A stretch of 64,000 bases of DNA from Mycobacterium colombiense (lineage in GTDB: Bacteria; Actinomycetota; Actinomycetes; Mycobacteriales; Mycobacteriaceae): assembly GCF_001665835.1 (NCBI RefSeq), contig NZ_LZSX01000068.1, positions 1 to 64,000 on the forward strand, given 5' to 3'. The position numbers and the translations under genes are program-made. Positions 9,969 to 19,156 of this stretch are shown in pieces; positions within the stretch are counted from its first letter, which is position 1; each line of letters begins with the position of its first letter. Below the pieces are notes generated by a model. The model did not search any database. It saw only the letters and a program-made list of their open reading frames with translations, and was not told where the DNA came from.

Positions 9969-9975
9969 GGAGCCA

Positions 9976-11013
9976 ATGGCGACGTCAAAAGTCGAGCGGC
10001 TGGTCAATCTGGTCATCGCCCTGCTGTCCACCCGCGGCTACATCTCGGCGGAGAAAATCAGGTCGAGCGTGGCGGGTTACTCCGACAGCGCCAGCGCCGA
10101 GGCGTTCTCGCGCATGTTCGAGCGGGACAAGAACGAGCTGCGCGACCTGGGCATCCCGCTCGAGGTCGGCCGGGCGTCGGCGTGGGACCCCACCGAGGGC
10201 TACCGGATCAACCGCGACGCCTACTCGCTCGCGCCGGTCGACCTGACCCCCGACGAGGCGGCCGCGGTGGCCGTTGCGACGCAGCTGTGGGAGTCACCCG
10301 AACTCATCACCGCGACCCAGGGCGCGCTGCTCAAACTGCGCGCGGCCGGCGTCGACGTCGATCCGGACGCGCCGGTCGCCATCGCGTCGCCGGCCGGCGT
10401 GCCGGGCCTGCGTGGCTCGGAGGAAGTCCTCGGAATCCTGTTGTCCGCCATCGATTCCCGCCAGGCCGTGCAGTTTCCGCACCGGCCGTCCCGGGCCGAG
10501 CCGTACGCCACCCGCACGGTCGAGCCCTGGGGTGTGGTCACCGAGAAGGGCCGATGGTACCTGGTGGGCCACGACCGCGACCGCGACGCGACCCGCACCT
10601 TCCGGCTCTCCCGGATCGGCCCGGACGTCACGCCGATCGGCCCGCCGGGCGCCGTCACCGTGCCGAAAGACGTTGACCTGCGCAAGATCGTGGCCCAGAC
10701 CGTCACCGACGTGTCGGCGCCGAGCATCGGACAGGCCCGGGTATGGGTGGCCGACGGGCGGGCCACCGCGCTCCGGCGCGCCGGCAGGCCCGTCGACGCG
10801 CGCCAACTCGGCGGTCGCGACGGCGAGGTGATCGAACTCGACATCAGGTCCGCCGACCAGCTGGCACGTGACATCGCCAGCTACGGAGCCGACGCCCTGG
10901 TGCTCGACCCGCAATCGCTGCGCAACGACGTGCTGGCCCGGCTGCGCGCGCATGCGGGCGCGGACACCGTCGGTGCGGGGCAACAGCCCGGGCGCGGGGG
11001 AGTGTCCGCATGA
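9976..11013 (+). CDS. pafB: WYL-domain transcriptional regulator PafB
   Basis: Partner of PafC in the activator complex that controls LexA/RecA-independent DNA-damage genes in mycobacteria. 345 residues. An N-terminal winged-helix DNA-binding region (about 1-60, KVERLVNLVIALLSTRGYISAEKI) is followed by a linker and a WYL ligand-sensing domain around residues 150-230 (VEPWGVVTEKGRWYLVGHDRDR, with the W-Y-L triad in RWYL). A C-terminal WCX-type extension follows. Its stop overlaps the pafC ATG by four bases, consistent with stoichiometric synthesis of the pair. Despite the name, its role is not in pupylation itself. Confidence 0.95.
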   Translation: MATSKVERLVNLVIALLSTRGYISAEKIRSSVAGYSDSASAEAFSRMFERDKNELRDLGIPLEVGRASAWDPTEGYRINRDAYSLAPVDLTPDEAAAVAVATQLWESPELITATQGALLKLRAAGVDVDPDAPVAIASPAGVPGLRGSEEVLGILLSAIDSRQAVQFPHRPSRAEPYATRTVEPWGVVTEKGRWYLVGHDRDRDATRTFRLSRIGPDVTPIGPPGAVTVPKDVDLRKIVAQTVTDVSAPSIGQARVWVADGRATALRRAGRPVDARQLGGRDGEVIELDIRSADQLARDIASYGADALVLDPQSLRNDVLARLRAHAGADTVGAGQQPGRGGVSA

Positions 11014-11981
11014 CACCCATCTCCACCCGCCTGATCCGGCTGCTCAACATGGTGCCGTATTTCCAGGCCAATCCGCGGGTCACCCGAGCCAAGGCCGCCG
11101 CCGACCTCGGGGTATCGGCCAAGCAGCTGGAAGAGGACCTCAACCAGCTGTGGATGTGCGGTCTGCCCGGCTATTTCCCGGGTGACCTCATCGATTTTCA
11201 ATTCTCCGGGGACACCATCGAGGTGACGTTCTCCGCGGGCATCGACCGCCCGCTCAAGCTCACCTCGCCGGAGGCCACCGGACTGCTGGTGGCGTTGCGT
11301 GCGCTGGCCGACATTCCCGGCGTCGTCGACCCCGAAGCCGCGCGCAGCGCCATCGCCAAGATCGAGGACGCCGCGGGAGCTCTCGGGCACGACGCCACCC
11401 ATGCGGCGTCGGCCGTCGACGAACCGGCGCCGGTGGAGAACCGCGCCGCCGCCGCGGTGCGCGCCGCCGTCCAGTCCAGGCACGCGCTGGCCATCGACTA
11501 CTACTCCGCCTCGCACGACACCCTGACCAGCCGCGTCGTCGACCCCATCCGAGTGCTGCTGATCGGCGGCCAGAGCTATCTGGAGGGCTGGTCGCGCGAG
11601 GCCGAAGGCGTCCGGTTGTTCCGTTTCGACCGGATCGTGGACGCCAGCGAGCTCGACGAGCCGGCCGCGCCGCCCGAGCCGGCGCTGCACGCCCCGCCGG
11701 ACACCTCGCTCTTCGACGGCGACCCGTCGCTGCCGTCGGCCAAGCTGCGGGTGGCACCCGCGGCATCCTGGATGTTCGAGTACTACCCCATGCGCGACGT
11801 GCGCGAATTGCCGGATGGATCCTGCGAGGCGGTGATGACCTACGCCTCCGAGGATTGGATGACGCGGCTGGTGCTGGGCTTCGGGGCCGACGTGCAGGTG
11901 CTGCAGCCCGCGTCCCTGGCGCAGCGGGTGCGGGACGCCGCCGCGGCCGCCGTGACGTCCTACCAAGCCTTGAGCTCATAA
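11010..11981 (+). CDS. pafC: WYL-domain transcriptional regulator PafC
   Basis: Second half of the PafBC activator. 323 residues versus about 316 in Mtb. The N-terminal HTH (ISTRLIRLLNMVPYFQANP) carries the family's RVTRAKAAADLGVS recognition helix region. The WYL-type domain follows around residues 155-220 (VDPIRVLLIGGQSYLEGWSREAEG, where YLEGW replaces the WYL core), then the C-terminal WCX domain. It is coupled to pafB through ATGA at 11010-11013. The next gene, tatA, follows after 96 bases with its own -10 element. Confidence 0.95.
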   Translation: MTPISTRLIRLLNMVPYFQANPRVTRAKAAADLGVSAKQLEEDLNQLWMCGLPGYFPGDLIDFQFSGDTIEVTFSAGIDRPLKLTSPEATGLLVALRALADIPGVVDPEAARSAIAKIEDAAGALGHDATHAASAVDEPAPVENRAAAAVRAAVQSRHALAIDYYSASHDTLTSRVVDPIRVLLIGGQSYLEGWSREAEGVRLFRFDRIVDASELDEPAAPPEPALHAPPDTSLFDGDPSLPSAKLRVAPAASWMFEYYPMRDVRELPDGSCEAVMTYASEDWMTRLVLGFGADVQVLQPASLAQRVRDAAAAAVTSYQALSS

Positions 11982-12045
11982 AAGCCCAGGCGACATGGTT
12001 CACCGCGGCGCGGCGCGGGCCCGCCGCCACATGGCGCTACTGCGG

Positions 12046-12069
12046 TAGCATCGGGTCAACGTCTGGAGG
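12046..12069 (+). promoter_or_regulatory. tatA -10 element and Shine-Dalgarno site
   Basis: TAGCAT at 12046-12051 is a plausible -10 hexamer, and GGAGG at 12065-12069 stands eight bases before the GTG at 12078. Unlike its proteasome neighbours, this transcript therefore appears to have a leader with a ribosome-binding site. Confidence 0.5.
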
Positions 12070-12077
12070 TAATCAAA

Positions 12078-12356
12078 GTGGGCAGTCTTAGTCCGTGGCA
12101 CTGGGCGATCCTCGCGGTCGTGGTGATATTGCTGTTCGGTGCCAAGAAGCTCCCCGATGCGGCGCGTTCGTTGGGTAAGTCGATGCGGATCTTCAAGTCC
12201 GAGCTCCGCGAAATGCAGACGGAGAACAAAGCGGAGACGTCGGCCCTGGGAACCCAGGGCGAGGCCTCCGCGGCGAACCCCACTCCCGTGCAGTCGCAGC
12301 GGGTCGACGCGCCGGCGCCCAGCGAGCAGGGGCACAGCGAAGCACGTCCGGCGTAG
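12078..12356 (+). CDS. tatA: Sec-independent translocase subunit TatA
   Basis: Pore-forming subunit of the twin-arginine translocase for folded proteins. 92 residues. A short N-terminus (MGSLSPW) precedes one membrane helix [21 protein letters not shown], with the family FGAKKLP hinge. An amphipathic helix ([19 protein letters not shown]) and a polar disordered tail follow. The GTG start is set by GGAGG eight bases upstream. tatC follows 44 bases later, giving the conserved tatA-tatC-helY order of mycobacteria. Confidence 0.96.
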   Translation: MGSLSPWHWAILAVVVILLFGAKKLPDAARSLGKSMRIFKSELREMQTENKAETSALGTQGEASAANPTPVQSQRVDAPAPSEQGHSEARPA

Positions 12357-12400
12357 CCGCCATCATCGTCGCGCTGCCCGAGCGCCACTGACCGAGCATC

Positions 12401-13357
12401 GTGAGAGTCTTCAAGGTTTCAGCGCGCACTTCCGGCCTGCTGAGGCGCCTCAACCCCCGTAACCGGCGCAGCCGAACCAATCCGGATGCGACCATGTCGC
12501 TGGTCGACCATCTGACGGAGCTGCGCGCCCGGCTGCTGATCTCCCTGGCCGCCATCCTGGTGACCACGATCTTCGGGTTCGTCTGGTACTCGCATTCGAT
12601 CTTCGGGCTGGAAAGCCTGGGCGAGTGGCTGCGGCATCCCTACTGTTCGCTGCCGCAGTCGGCGCGCGCGGAGATCAGCCCGGGCGGCCAATGCCGGCTG
12701 CTGGCCACCGCGCCGTTCGACCAGTTCATGCTGCGACTCAAGGTCGGGCTGACGGCCGGGGTGGTGCTGGCCTGCCCGGTGTGGTTCTACCAGCTGTGGG
12801 CGTTCATCACGCCCGGCCTGTACCAGAAGGAACGCCGCTTCGCGGTCGCGTTCGTGATCCCCGCCGTGGCGCTGTTCGTCGTCGGCGCGGTGCTGGCCTA
12901 CTTCGTGCTGGCCAAGGCGCTGGGTTTCCTGTTGACCGTCGGCAGCGACGTCCAGGTGACCGCGCTGTCCGGCGACCGGTATTTCGGCTTCCTGATCAAC
13001 CTGCTGGTGGTCTTCGGCGTCAGCTTCGAATTCCCGCTGCTCATCGTCATGCTCAACACCATCGGCGTGCTGCCCTACGAGCGGCTCAAGGCGTGGCGGC
13101 GCGGCCTGATCTTCGGGATGTTCGCGTTCGCGGCGGTCTTCACCCCCGGGTCCGATCCGTTTTCGATGACCGCGCTCGGGTTGGCGCTGTCCGTGCTCTT
13201 GGAGTTGGCCATCCAGATCTCCCGGCTGCACGACAGACGGAAGGCCAAACGTGAAGCCCAGGCCGTGATTCCCGACGACGAAGCATCGGTCATCGAACCG
13301 CCCACCGCGATACCGGAGCCGTCGTTCACCGCCGGGCAACACGACGATGTCACCTGA
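12401..13357 (+). CDS. tatC: Sec-independent translocase subunit TatC
   Basis: Receptor subunit that binds twin-arginine signal peptides. 318 residues with six membrane helices. Conserved TatC features are visible: [17 protein letters not shown] at the first helix, [45 protein letters not shown] and [17 protein letters not shown]. The C-terminal tail is polar. The GTG start at 12401 gives an N-terminus a few residues longer than Mtb TatC, and no strong ribosome-binding site fixes it. The stop overlaps the helY start by 11 bases. Confidence 0.96.
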   Translation: MRVFKVSARTSGLLRRLNPRNRRSRTNPDATMSLVDHLTELRARLLISLAAILVTTIFGFVWYSHSIFGLESLGEWLRHPYCSLPQSARAEISPGGQCRLLATAPFDQFMLRLKVGLTAGVVLACPVWFYQLWAFITPGLYQKERRFAVAFVIPAVALFVVGAVLAYFVLAKALGFLLTVGSDVQVTALSGDRYFGFLINLLVVFGVSFEFPLLIVMLNTIGVLPYERLKAWRRGLIFGMFAFAAVFTPGSDPFSMTALGLALSVLLELAIQISRLHDRRKAKREAQAVIPDDEASVIEPPTAIPEPSFTAGQHDDVT

Positions 13358-16133
13358 TCCGTCGCCGCCCCCTGACGTGGCGGAACTGGTGGAGCTCACC
13401 CGGTTCACCGCCGAATTGCCCTTCGCGCTCGACGGCTTTCAGCGGCGGGCGTGCGCGGCCCTCGAACGAGGCCACGGCGTGCTGGTCTGCGCGCCCACCG
13501 GTGCCGGCAAGACGGTGGTCGGCGAATTCGCCGTGCACCTGGCGCTGGCGTCCGGCGGCAAGTGCTTCTACACCACGCCGCTGAAAGCGCTGAGCAACCA
13601 GAAGCACACCGACCTCACGGCGCGCTACGGCCGTGACCGCATCGGCCTGCTCACCGGAGACATGTCGGTGAACGCCGATGCGCCGGTGGTGGTCATGACG
13701 ACCGAAGTGCTGCGCAATATGCTCTACGCGGATTCGCCCGCGCTACATGGGCTTTCGTATGTAGTGATGGACGAGGTGCATTTCCTCGCCGACCGGATGC
13801 GCGGCCCGGTGTGGGAGGAGGTGATCCTGCACCTGCCCGATGAGGTGCGGGTGGTCAGCCTCTCGGCGACGGTCAGCAACGCCGAGGAATTCGGCGGCTG
13901 GATCCAGACCGTGCGCGGCGACACGACTGTCGTGGTCGACGAGCACCGGCCGGTGCCGCTGTGGCAACACGTGTTGGTGGGCAAGCGTCTGCTGGATCTG
14001 TTCGATTACGACAACGAGAAACCCGCCGCGGATCGTCAGCCGCGCGTCAATCCCGAACTGCTGCGCCATATTTCGCACCGCCGCGAGGCGGACCGCATGA
14101 CGGATTGGCAACCCCGGCGCCGTGGCACCGGGCGGCCGTCGCGTCCGCGCTTCTACCGGACTCCGTCGCGGCCGGACGTGATCGCCAGCCTGGACTCCGA
14201 GGGGCTGCTGCCGGCGATCACGTTCGTGTTCTCCCGGGCCGGTTGCGACGCCGCCGTCCAGCAGTGCCTGCGCTCGCCCCTGCAGTTGACCACCCAGGAG
14301 GAGCGCGCACAGATCGCCGAGGTGATCGAGCACCGGTGCGGCGATCTCGCCGACGCCGACCTCGGCGTGCTCGGCTACTACGAATGGCGCGAGGGGCTGC
14401 TGCGCGGTCTGGCGGCCCACCACGCGGGCATGCTGCCCGTCTTCCGTCACACGGTCGAGGAGCTGTTCACCGCCGGGCTGGTCAGGGCCGTGTTCGCCAC
14501 CGAGACGTTGGCGCTCGGCATCAACATGCCAGCCCGCACGGTGGTGCTCGAGCGGCTGGTGAAGTTCAACGGCGAGCAGCACGTGCCGCTGACACCGGGG
14601 GAGTACACGCAGCTCACCGGCCGCGCCGGGCGGCGCGGCATCGACGTCGAGGGTCACGCGGTGGTGCTGTGGAATCCAACGGAGGAAACCACCGAGCCGT
14701 CCGCGGTGGCGGGGCTCGCCTCCACTCGCACCTTCCCGCTGCGCAGCTCGTTCGCCCCGTCGTACAACATGACGATCAACCTGGTCCAGCAGATGGGTCC
14801 CGAGCAGGCGCACCGGTTGCTGGAGCAGTCATTCGCGCAGTATCAGGCCGACCGCTCCGTGGTCGGGCTGGTCCGCGGCATCGAGCGCGGTACCGCGATG
14901 CTCGACGAGATCGCCGGGGAGCTCGACGGGCCCAAGGCCCCGATCCTCGAATACGCACGGATGCGGGCACGGATCAGCGAGATGGAGCGCGCGCAGTCGC
15001 GCGCGTCCCGGCTGCAGCGACGGCAGGCCGCGAGCGACGCGCTGGCCGCACTGCGCCGCGGCGACATCATCAACATCACCCATGGCCGGCGCGGTGGTCT
15101 GGCCGTGGTGCTGGAATCCGCCCGCGACAGCTCCGACCCGCGACCGTTGGTGCTCACCGAAAACCGCTGGGCGGGAAGGATTTCGACGGCCGATTACTCG
15201 GGTGCGTCCGCACCGGTCGGTTCGATGTCACTGCCCAAGCGGGTCGAACACCGTCAGCCGCGGGTCCGTCGCGATCTGGCGTCGGCGCTGCGATCGGCCG
15301 TCGCCGGGTTGACCGTCCCGGCCCGGCGCCGCGGGGGGCGCGGGGACTCCGATGGCGAATTCCACGATCCCGAGTTGGCGTCGTTGCGTGAACAACTGCG
15401 CCGGCACCCGTCGCACAACACGCCCGGCCTGGAGGCACAGGTGCGGCAGGCCGAGCGCTATCTGCGAATCGAACGCGACAACGCGCAATTGGAGAAAAAG
15501 GTTGCGGCGGCCACTAATTCGCTGGCCCGAACCTTCGACCGGATCGTCGGGTTGCTCACCGAGCGCGGCTTCATCGAAGGGCGCGACGGCGACCCGCGCG
15601 TCACCGACGACGGCCGGTTGCTGGCACGTATCTACAGCGAAAGCGATCTGCTGGTGGCCGAATGCCTGCGCACCGGCGCGTGGTCGGGGTTGAAGCCGGC
15701 CGAGCTGGCGGCGGTGGTCTCGACGGTGCTCTACGAAACCCGGGGTGGGGAGGGGCCCGGCGCGGGCTTCGCGGCCGACGCGCCCACCCAACAAGTGCGG
15801 CAGGCGCTGCAGCAGACGTCGCGGCTGTCGATGGCGCTGCGTGCCGATGAGCAAACGCACCGCATCGCCCCGAGCCGCGAACCCGACGACGGCTTCGTCA
15901 ACGTCATCTACCGCTGGGCCAGGACCGGAGATCTGGCCGCGGCGCTGGCGGCCGCCGACCCGGCCGGCACCGGATCACCCCTTCTCGCGGGGGATTTCGT
16001 GCGCTGGTGCCGGCAGGCGCTCGACCTGCTGGACCAGGTCCGCAACGCCGCTCCGGACGCGGAGTTACGGGCCACCGCCAAGCGGGCCATCAATGACATT
16101 CGGCGCGGCGTCGTCGCAGTTGACGCCGGGTAG
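13347..16133 (+). CDS. helY: DEVH-box RNA/DNA helicase HelY (Ski2/Mtr4-like)
   Basis: Large superfamily-2 helicase of 928 residues (Mtb HelY about 906). Motif [14 protein letters not shown] lies near residue 50, motif II is DEVH (VVMDEVHFL) and motif III is SLSATVSN. Motif VI sits in [12 protein letters not shown]. The C-terminal half contains the KOW/stalk-like and DSHCT-type alpha-helical domain ([33 protein letters not shown]). Related enzymes act in RNA turnover, but the mycobacterial substrate is not settled. The start overlaps tatC by 11 bases, so translation is probably coupled to the Tat genes. Confidence 0.95.
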   Translation: MSPDPSPPPDVAELVELTRFTAELPFALDGFQRRACAALERGHGVLVCAPTGAGKTVVGEFAVHLALASGGKCFYTTPLKALSNQKHTDLTARYGRDRIGLLTGDMSVNADAPVVVMTTEVLRNMLYADSPALHGLSYVVMDEVHFLADRMRGPVWEEVILHLPDEVRVVSLSATVSNAEEFGGWIQTVRGDTTVVVDEHRPVPLWQHVLVGKRLLDLFDYDNEKPAADRQPRVNPELLRHISHRREADRMTDWQPRRRGTGRPSRPRFYRTPSRPDVIASLDSEGLLPAITFVFSRAGCDAAVQQCLRSPLQLTTQEERAQIAEVIEHRCGDLADADLGVLGYYEWREGLLRGLAAHHAGMLPVFRHTVEELFTAGLVRAVFATETLALGINMPARTVVLERLVKFNGEQHVPLTPGEYTQLTGRAGRRGIDVEGHAVVLWNPTEETTEPSAVAGLASTRTFPLRSSFAPSYNMTINLVQQMGPEQAHRLLEQSFAQYQADRSVVGLVRGIERGTAMLDEIAGELDGPKAPILEYARMRARISEMERAQSRASRLQRRQAASDALAALRRGDIINITHGRRGGLAVVLESARDSSDPRPLVLTENRWAGRISTADYSGASAPVGSMSLPKRVEHRQPRVRRDLASALRSAVAGLTVPARRRGGRGDSDGEFHDPELASLREQLRRHPSHNTPGLEAQVRQAERYLRIERDNAQLEKKVAAATNSLARTFDRIVGLLTERGFIEGRDGDPRVTDDGRLLARIYSESDLLVAECLRTGAWSGLKPAELAAVVSTVLYETRGGEGPGAGFAADAPTQQVRQALQQTSRLSMALRADEQTHRIAPSREPDDGFVNVIYRWARTGDLAAALAAADPAGTGSPLLAGDFVRWCRQALDLLDQVRNAAPDAELRATAKRAINDIRRGVVAVDAG

Positions 16134-16199
16134 GCTAGGCCGGAGCTACCGTTAAGCGCCGAATAGTTCATGCCAAGACACAAGGGCTGAGGGAGAAAG

Positions 16200-16964
16200 A
16201 TGAGCGGACCGCAGGGATCGGACCAGCAGTGGCAACCGCCTGGTCAGGGTCAAGGTAGCGATCACTCGTCGGACCCGACTCAGGTCGCACCAACCTGGAA
16301 CGAGCAGTCGAACCAGGAGACGTCGTGGCAGGCCCCGGCCTACACGCCGCCCGCCGACTACCCCCACTACCAGCAGCCGGCCGAGCAGGCGTACCCGCAG
16401 CAGTACCCCCAGCAGCAGCCGGGCTACGGGCAGCCCGGTCAGTACGGTCAGCCGGGTCAGTATGGCCAGCCGGGCCAGTACCCGCAGCCGGGTCAGTATG
16501 GCCAGCCGGGCCAGTACCCGCAGCCGGGCCAGTATGGCCAGCCGGGCCAGTACCCGCCGCCTGGTCAGTACGGTCAGCCGGGCCAGTACCCGCAGCAGTA
16601 CCCCGGCTACGAGCAGCCCGGCAAGAAGCGACCGGTCGGACTGATCGCCGGCGTGGGCGGCGCGATCGCCTTCCTGCTCATCGCGGTGGTGCTGGTGCTC
16701 GGCTTCTGGCAGCCCGGATTCTTCGTCACCACCAAGCTGGACGTCAACAAGGCGCAGGCCGGGGTCCAGCAGGTCCTCAGCGACGAAACCAATGGCTACG
16801 GTGCGAAGAACGTCCAGAACGTCAAGTGCAACCACGGCCAGAACCCCACCGTCAAGAAGGGCGCCACGTTCGACTGCGACGTCAGCATCGACGGCGCGCC
16901 CAAGCACGTGACGGTGACCTTCCAGGACAGCAAGGGCACCTACGAGGTCGGCCGGCCGCAGTAG
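16200..16964 (+). CDS. DUF4333 membrane protein with Q/P/Y/G repeats, Rv2091c family
   Basis: 254 residues in three parts. Residues 1-140 are Gln/Pro/Tyr/Gly-rich and low-complexity, with 17 consecutive triplets of GQY, GQP, PQP or PPP (80-130). One membrane helix follows near residues 147-170 ([24 protein letters not shown]). An extracellular DUF4333-type domain of about 80 residues with two cysteines ([15 protein letters not shown]) completes the protein. This matches Mtb Rv2091c in position and layout. The Tyr/Pro/Gln-rich cytoplasmic tail resembles disordered segments that scaffold partners, but no function is known. GAGGGAGAAAG before the ATG supports the start. Confidence 0.9.
   Translation: MSGPQGSDQQWQPPGQGQGSDHSSDPTQVAPTWNEQSNQETSWQAPAYTPPADYPHYQQPAEQAYPQQYPQQQPGYGQPGQYGQPGQYGQPGQYPQPGQYGQPGQYPQPGQYGQPGQYPPPGQYGQPGQYPQQYPGYEQPGKKRPVGLIAGVGGAIAFLLIAVVLVLGFWQPGFFVTTKLDVNKAQAGVQQVLSDETNGYGAKNVQNVKCNHGQNPTVKKGATFDCDVSIDGAPKHVTVTFQDSKGTYEVGRPQ
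16437..16589 (+). repeat. In-gene tandem repeat encoding GQY-GQP / GQY-PQP units
   Basis: 153 bases encode 17 exact triplets alternating GQY with GQP, PQP or PPP. At DNA level an 18-base half-unit and a 36-base full unit recur with few changes. Such repeats slip during replication, so copy number probably varies between strains. Confidence 0.85.
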
Positions 16965-16976
16965 CCGTCGGCCACG

Positions 16977-17942
16977 TCAGTTCGGCAGCGCGTCCAGGGC
17001 TTTCTGCAGGCGGGTGATCGACGAGCCGACACCCAGCTCCGTCGCCAGTTCGGCGGTGCGTTGCGGATCGGCGGCGACCAGCGGTAGTTCGTCGTCGGGC
17101 GTCGAGAAGGTGACGGGCGCGTCGGTGGCCACCCGCACCACCTTCCCGGCCGCCTCGATGTAATCCAGCGCGCCCAGCAGCTTCGCGCGCACACCCTTGG
17201 CCATCTTCGACTTCGGGTCGTGGGCGGCGGCCAGGATCTGCTCCAACGAGCCGTGCTGGGCCAGCAGGGTGGCCGCGGTCTTCTCGCCGACGCCCGGGAC
17301 CCCCGGCAGGCCGTCGGACGGATCGCCGCGCAGCAGGGCGAGCTCGGCGTAGGCGGGGCCGGCCCTATCCACCGGCACGCCATAGTGTTCGGCTACCTCG
17401 TCGGGCCCGAACAGAGTGGCCTTGCTCAGTCCGCGGCCGAGGTAGAGCACGCGGACGGGGACGGGATCGTCCGACACCACCTGCAGCAGGTCGCGGTCAC
17501 CGCTGACCACCACCACCGGATCCTTGCGTTCCTGTGCCGCCAAGGTGCCGAGCACGTCGTCGGCCTCGAAACCCCCCGCCCCGGCGGTCGGAATTCCGAA
17601 CGCGTCCAGGAGCTCGGCGATCATGTCGATCTGGGGCGTCAGGTCGTCCGGGACTTCCTCGATGTCAGGCTCGTCCCGCGGCTCTTCCTCGGCCACCCGG
17701 TGGGCTTTGTAGGACGGGACGAGATCCACCCGGAACTGGGGCCGCCAATCGAGGTCCAGGCAGACGGCCAGCCGGCGGGGCCGCTGCTGGTTGATCACCA
17801 CGGCTACGGAGTCGATGAATCCCCGGACGGCGTTGACGGGCCGGCCGTCGGGTGCGGTGATCGAGGACGGCACCCCGAAATAGGAGCGGAACCACATGCT
17901 GGCGCCGTCGAGCAACACGAGCGGTGATTGGAGCGCTGGCAT
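16977..17942 (-). CDS. 5'-3' exonuclease (FEN/PolA N-domain type), Rv2090 homologue
   Basis: 321-residue stand-alone flap endonuclease/5'-3' exonuclease. It shows the PIN-like core with [14 protein letters not shown] at the N-terminus, the acidic metal site in GFEADDVLG and [12 protein letters not shown], and the helix-hairpin-helix [17 protein letters not shown] that grips DNA. The C-terminus is the usual small helical domain. The reading frame is open far upstream, to 19262, but the ATG at 17942 gives the family's normal length and leaves 60 bases to the divergent pepE. It converges with the DUF4333 gene at a 12-base gap. Function is DNA repair or Okazaki-fragment processing by family. Confidence 0.93.
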   Translation of the reverse strand: MPALQSPLVLLDGASMWFRSYFGVPSSITAPDGRPVNAVRGFIDSVAVVINQQRPRRLAVCLDLDWRPQFRVDLVPSYKAHRVAEEEPRDEPDIEEVPDDLTPQIDMIAELLDAFGIPTAGAGGFEADDVLGTLAAQERKDPVVVVSGDRDLLQVVSDDPVPVRVLYLGRGLSKATLFGPDEVAEHYGVPVDRAGPAYAELALLRGDPSDGLPGVPGVGEKTAATLLAQHGSLEQILAAAHDPKSKMAKGVRAKLLGALDYIEAAGKVVRVATDAPVTFSTPDDELPLVAADPQRTAELATELGVGSSITRLQKALDALPN

Positions 17943-17989
17943 GCCGGTTATGGTCTCACGCCGCCGCGAGGCGACCTGCGATCGAGCAT

Positions 17990-17995
17990 TAGCCT
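17990..17995 (+). promoter_or_regulatory. -10 hexamer of a leaderless pepE transcript
   Basis: TAGCCT sits seven bases before the pepE ATG at 18003 with no ribosome-binding site. It supports this start codon and a leaderless message. Confidence 0.55.
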
Positions 17996-18002
17996 GGCTG
18001 CC

Positions 18003-19130
18003 ATGGAGTCTCACCGCTTCGACACAGCAGTATATGAGCGCCGCCTGGCCGCGGCCGCCGCGGCCGCCGCCGACGCAGGCCTGGCCGGGCTGGTGATTAC
18101 ACCGGGGTACGACCTGCGCTACCTCGTCGGGTCGCGCGCACAGACCCTGGAACGGTTCACCGCCCTGGTGTTGCCGGCATCGGGTGACCCGACGGTGGTG
18201 GTGCCGCGGCTGGAGCTGGCCTCGCTCAAGGGGTCTGCCATCGCCGAACTCGGCCTGGCGGTGCGGGATTGGGTCGACGGCGACAATCCCTACGAACTGG
18301 TGGGCGCTGCGTTGGGCGGTGCCCCCGCCGCGACCGCCGTCACCGATGCCATGCCGGCGTTGCACCTGCTGCCGCTGGCCGGAGTGCTCGGCGTGCTGCC
18401 GGTCCTGGCCACCGATGTGTTGCGCACGCTGCGAATGGTCAAGGAGGAATGCGAAGTCGACGCGCTTCGCAAAGCCGGGGCCGCCATCGATCGGGTGCAT
18501 GCCCGGGTGCCGGAGTTTCTGGTCCCGGGCCGCACTGAGGCCGACGTGGCCGCCGACATCGCGGATGCCATTGTGGCCGAAGGGCATTCGGAGGTCGCGT
18601 TCATCATCGTCGGGTCCGGGCCGCACGGCGCCGACCCGCACCACGGGTATTCGGATCGCGAACTGCAGGTCGGTGACATCGTCGTCGTCGATATCGGCGG
18701 CTCCTATGAACCCGGCTACAACTCCGACTCGACACGCACTTACAGCATCGGCGAGCCGAATCCGGAAGTAGCTGAACAGTATTCGGTGCTGCAACGCGCT
18801 CAACGCGCGGCGTATGACGCGGTGCGTCCGGGCGTGACGGCCGAGCAGGTCGATGCCGCCGCCCGCGACGTGCTGGCCGCCGAAGGGCTTGCGGAGTATT
18901 TCGTGCACCGGACCGGGCACGGCATCGGCTTGTCGGTGCACGAAGAGCCCTACATCGTCGCCGGAAACGACCTGGCCCTGGCCGAGGGCATGGCCTTTTC
19001 CATCGAGCCAGGCATCTATTTCCCGGGCCGGTGGGGTGCGCGCATCGAGGACATCGTCGTCGTCACGCCCGACGGCGCCCTGGCCGTCAATAACCGGCCA
19101 CATGACTTGATCGTGGTCCCGGTGGCCTAA
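18003..19130 (+). CDS. pepE: Cytoplasmic M24 family dipeptidase PepE (Xaa-Pro type)
   Basis: 375-residue metallopeptidase of the pita-bread (methionine aminopeptidase/prolidase) fold, the same length as Mtb PepE. The five metal ligands are visible: Asp in [13 protein letters not shown], Asp in NSDSTRTY, His in [14 protein letters not shown], Glu in [11 protein letters not shown] and Glu in ARIEDIVVV. The N-terminal creatinase-like domain (about 1-150) contains an Ala-rich run ([17 protein letters not shown]). It is expected to cleave Xaa-Pro dipeptides. It is divergent from the exonuclease gene, 60 bases away. Confidence 0.95.
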   Translation: MESHRFDTAVYERRLAAAAAAAADAGLAGLVITPGYDLRYLVGSRAQTLERFTALVLPASGDPTVVVPRLELASLKGSAIAELGLAVRDWVDGDNPYELVGAALGGAPAATAVTDAMPALHLLPLAGVLGVLPVLATDVLRTLRMVKEECEVDALRKAGAAIDRVHARVPEFLVPGRTEADVAADIADAIVAEGHSEVAFIIVGSGPHGADPHHGYSDRELQVGDIVVVDIGGSYEPGYNSDSTRTYSIGEPNPEVAEQYSVLQRAQRAAYDAVRPGVTAEQVDAAARDVLAAEGLAEYFVHRTGHGIGLSVHEEPYIVAGNDLALAEGMAFSIEPGIYFPGRWGARIEDIVVVTPDGALAVNNRPHDLIVVPVA

Positions 19131-19156
19131 CCGACGCGGCCCTCCTTCCGCGTAGG

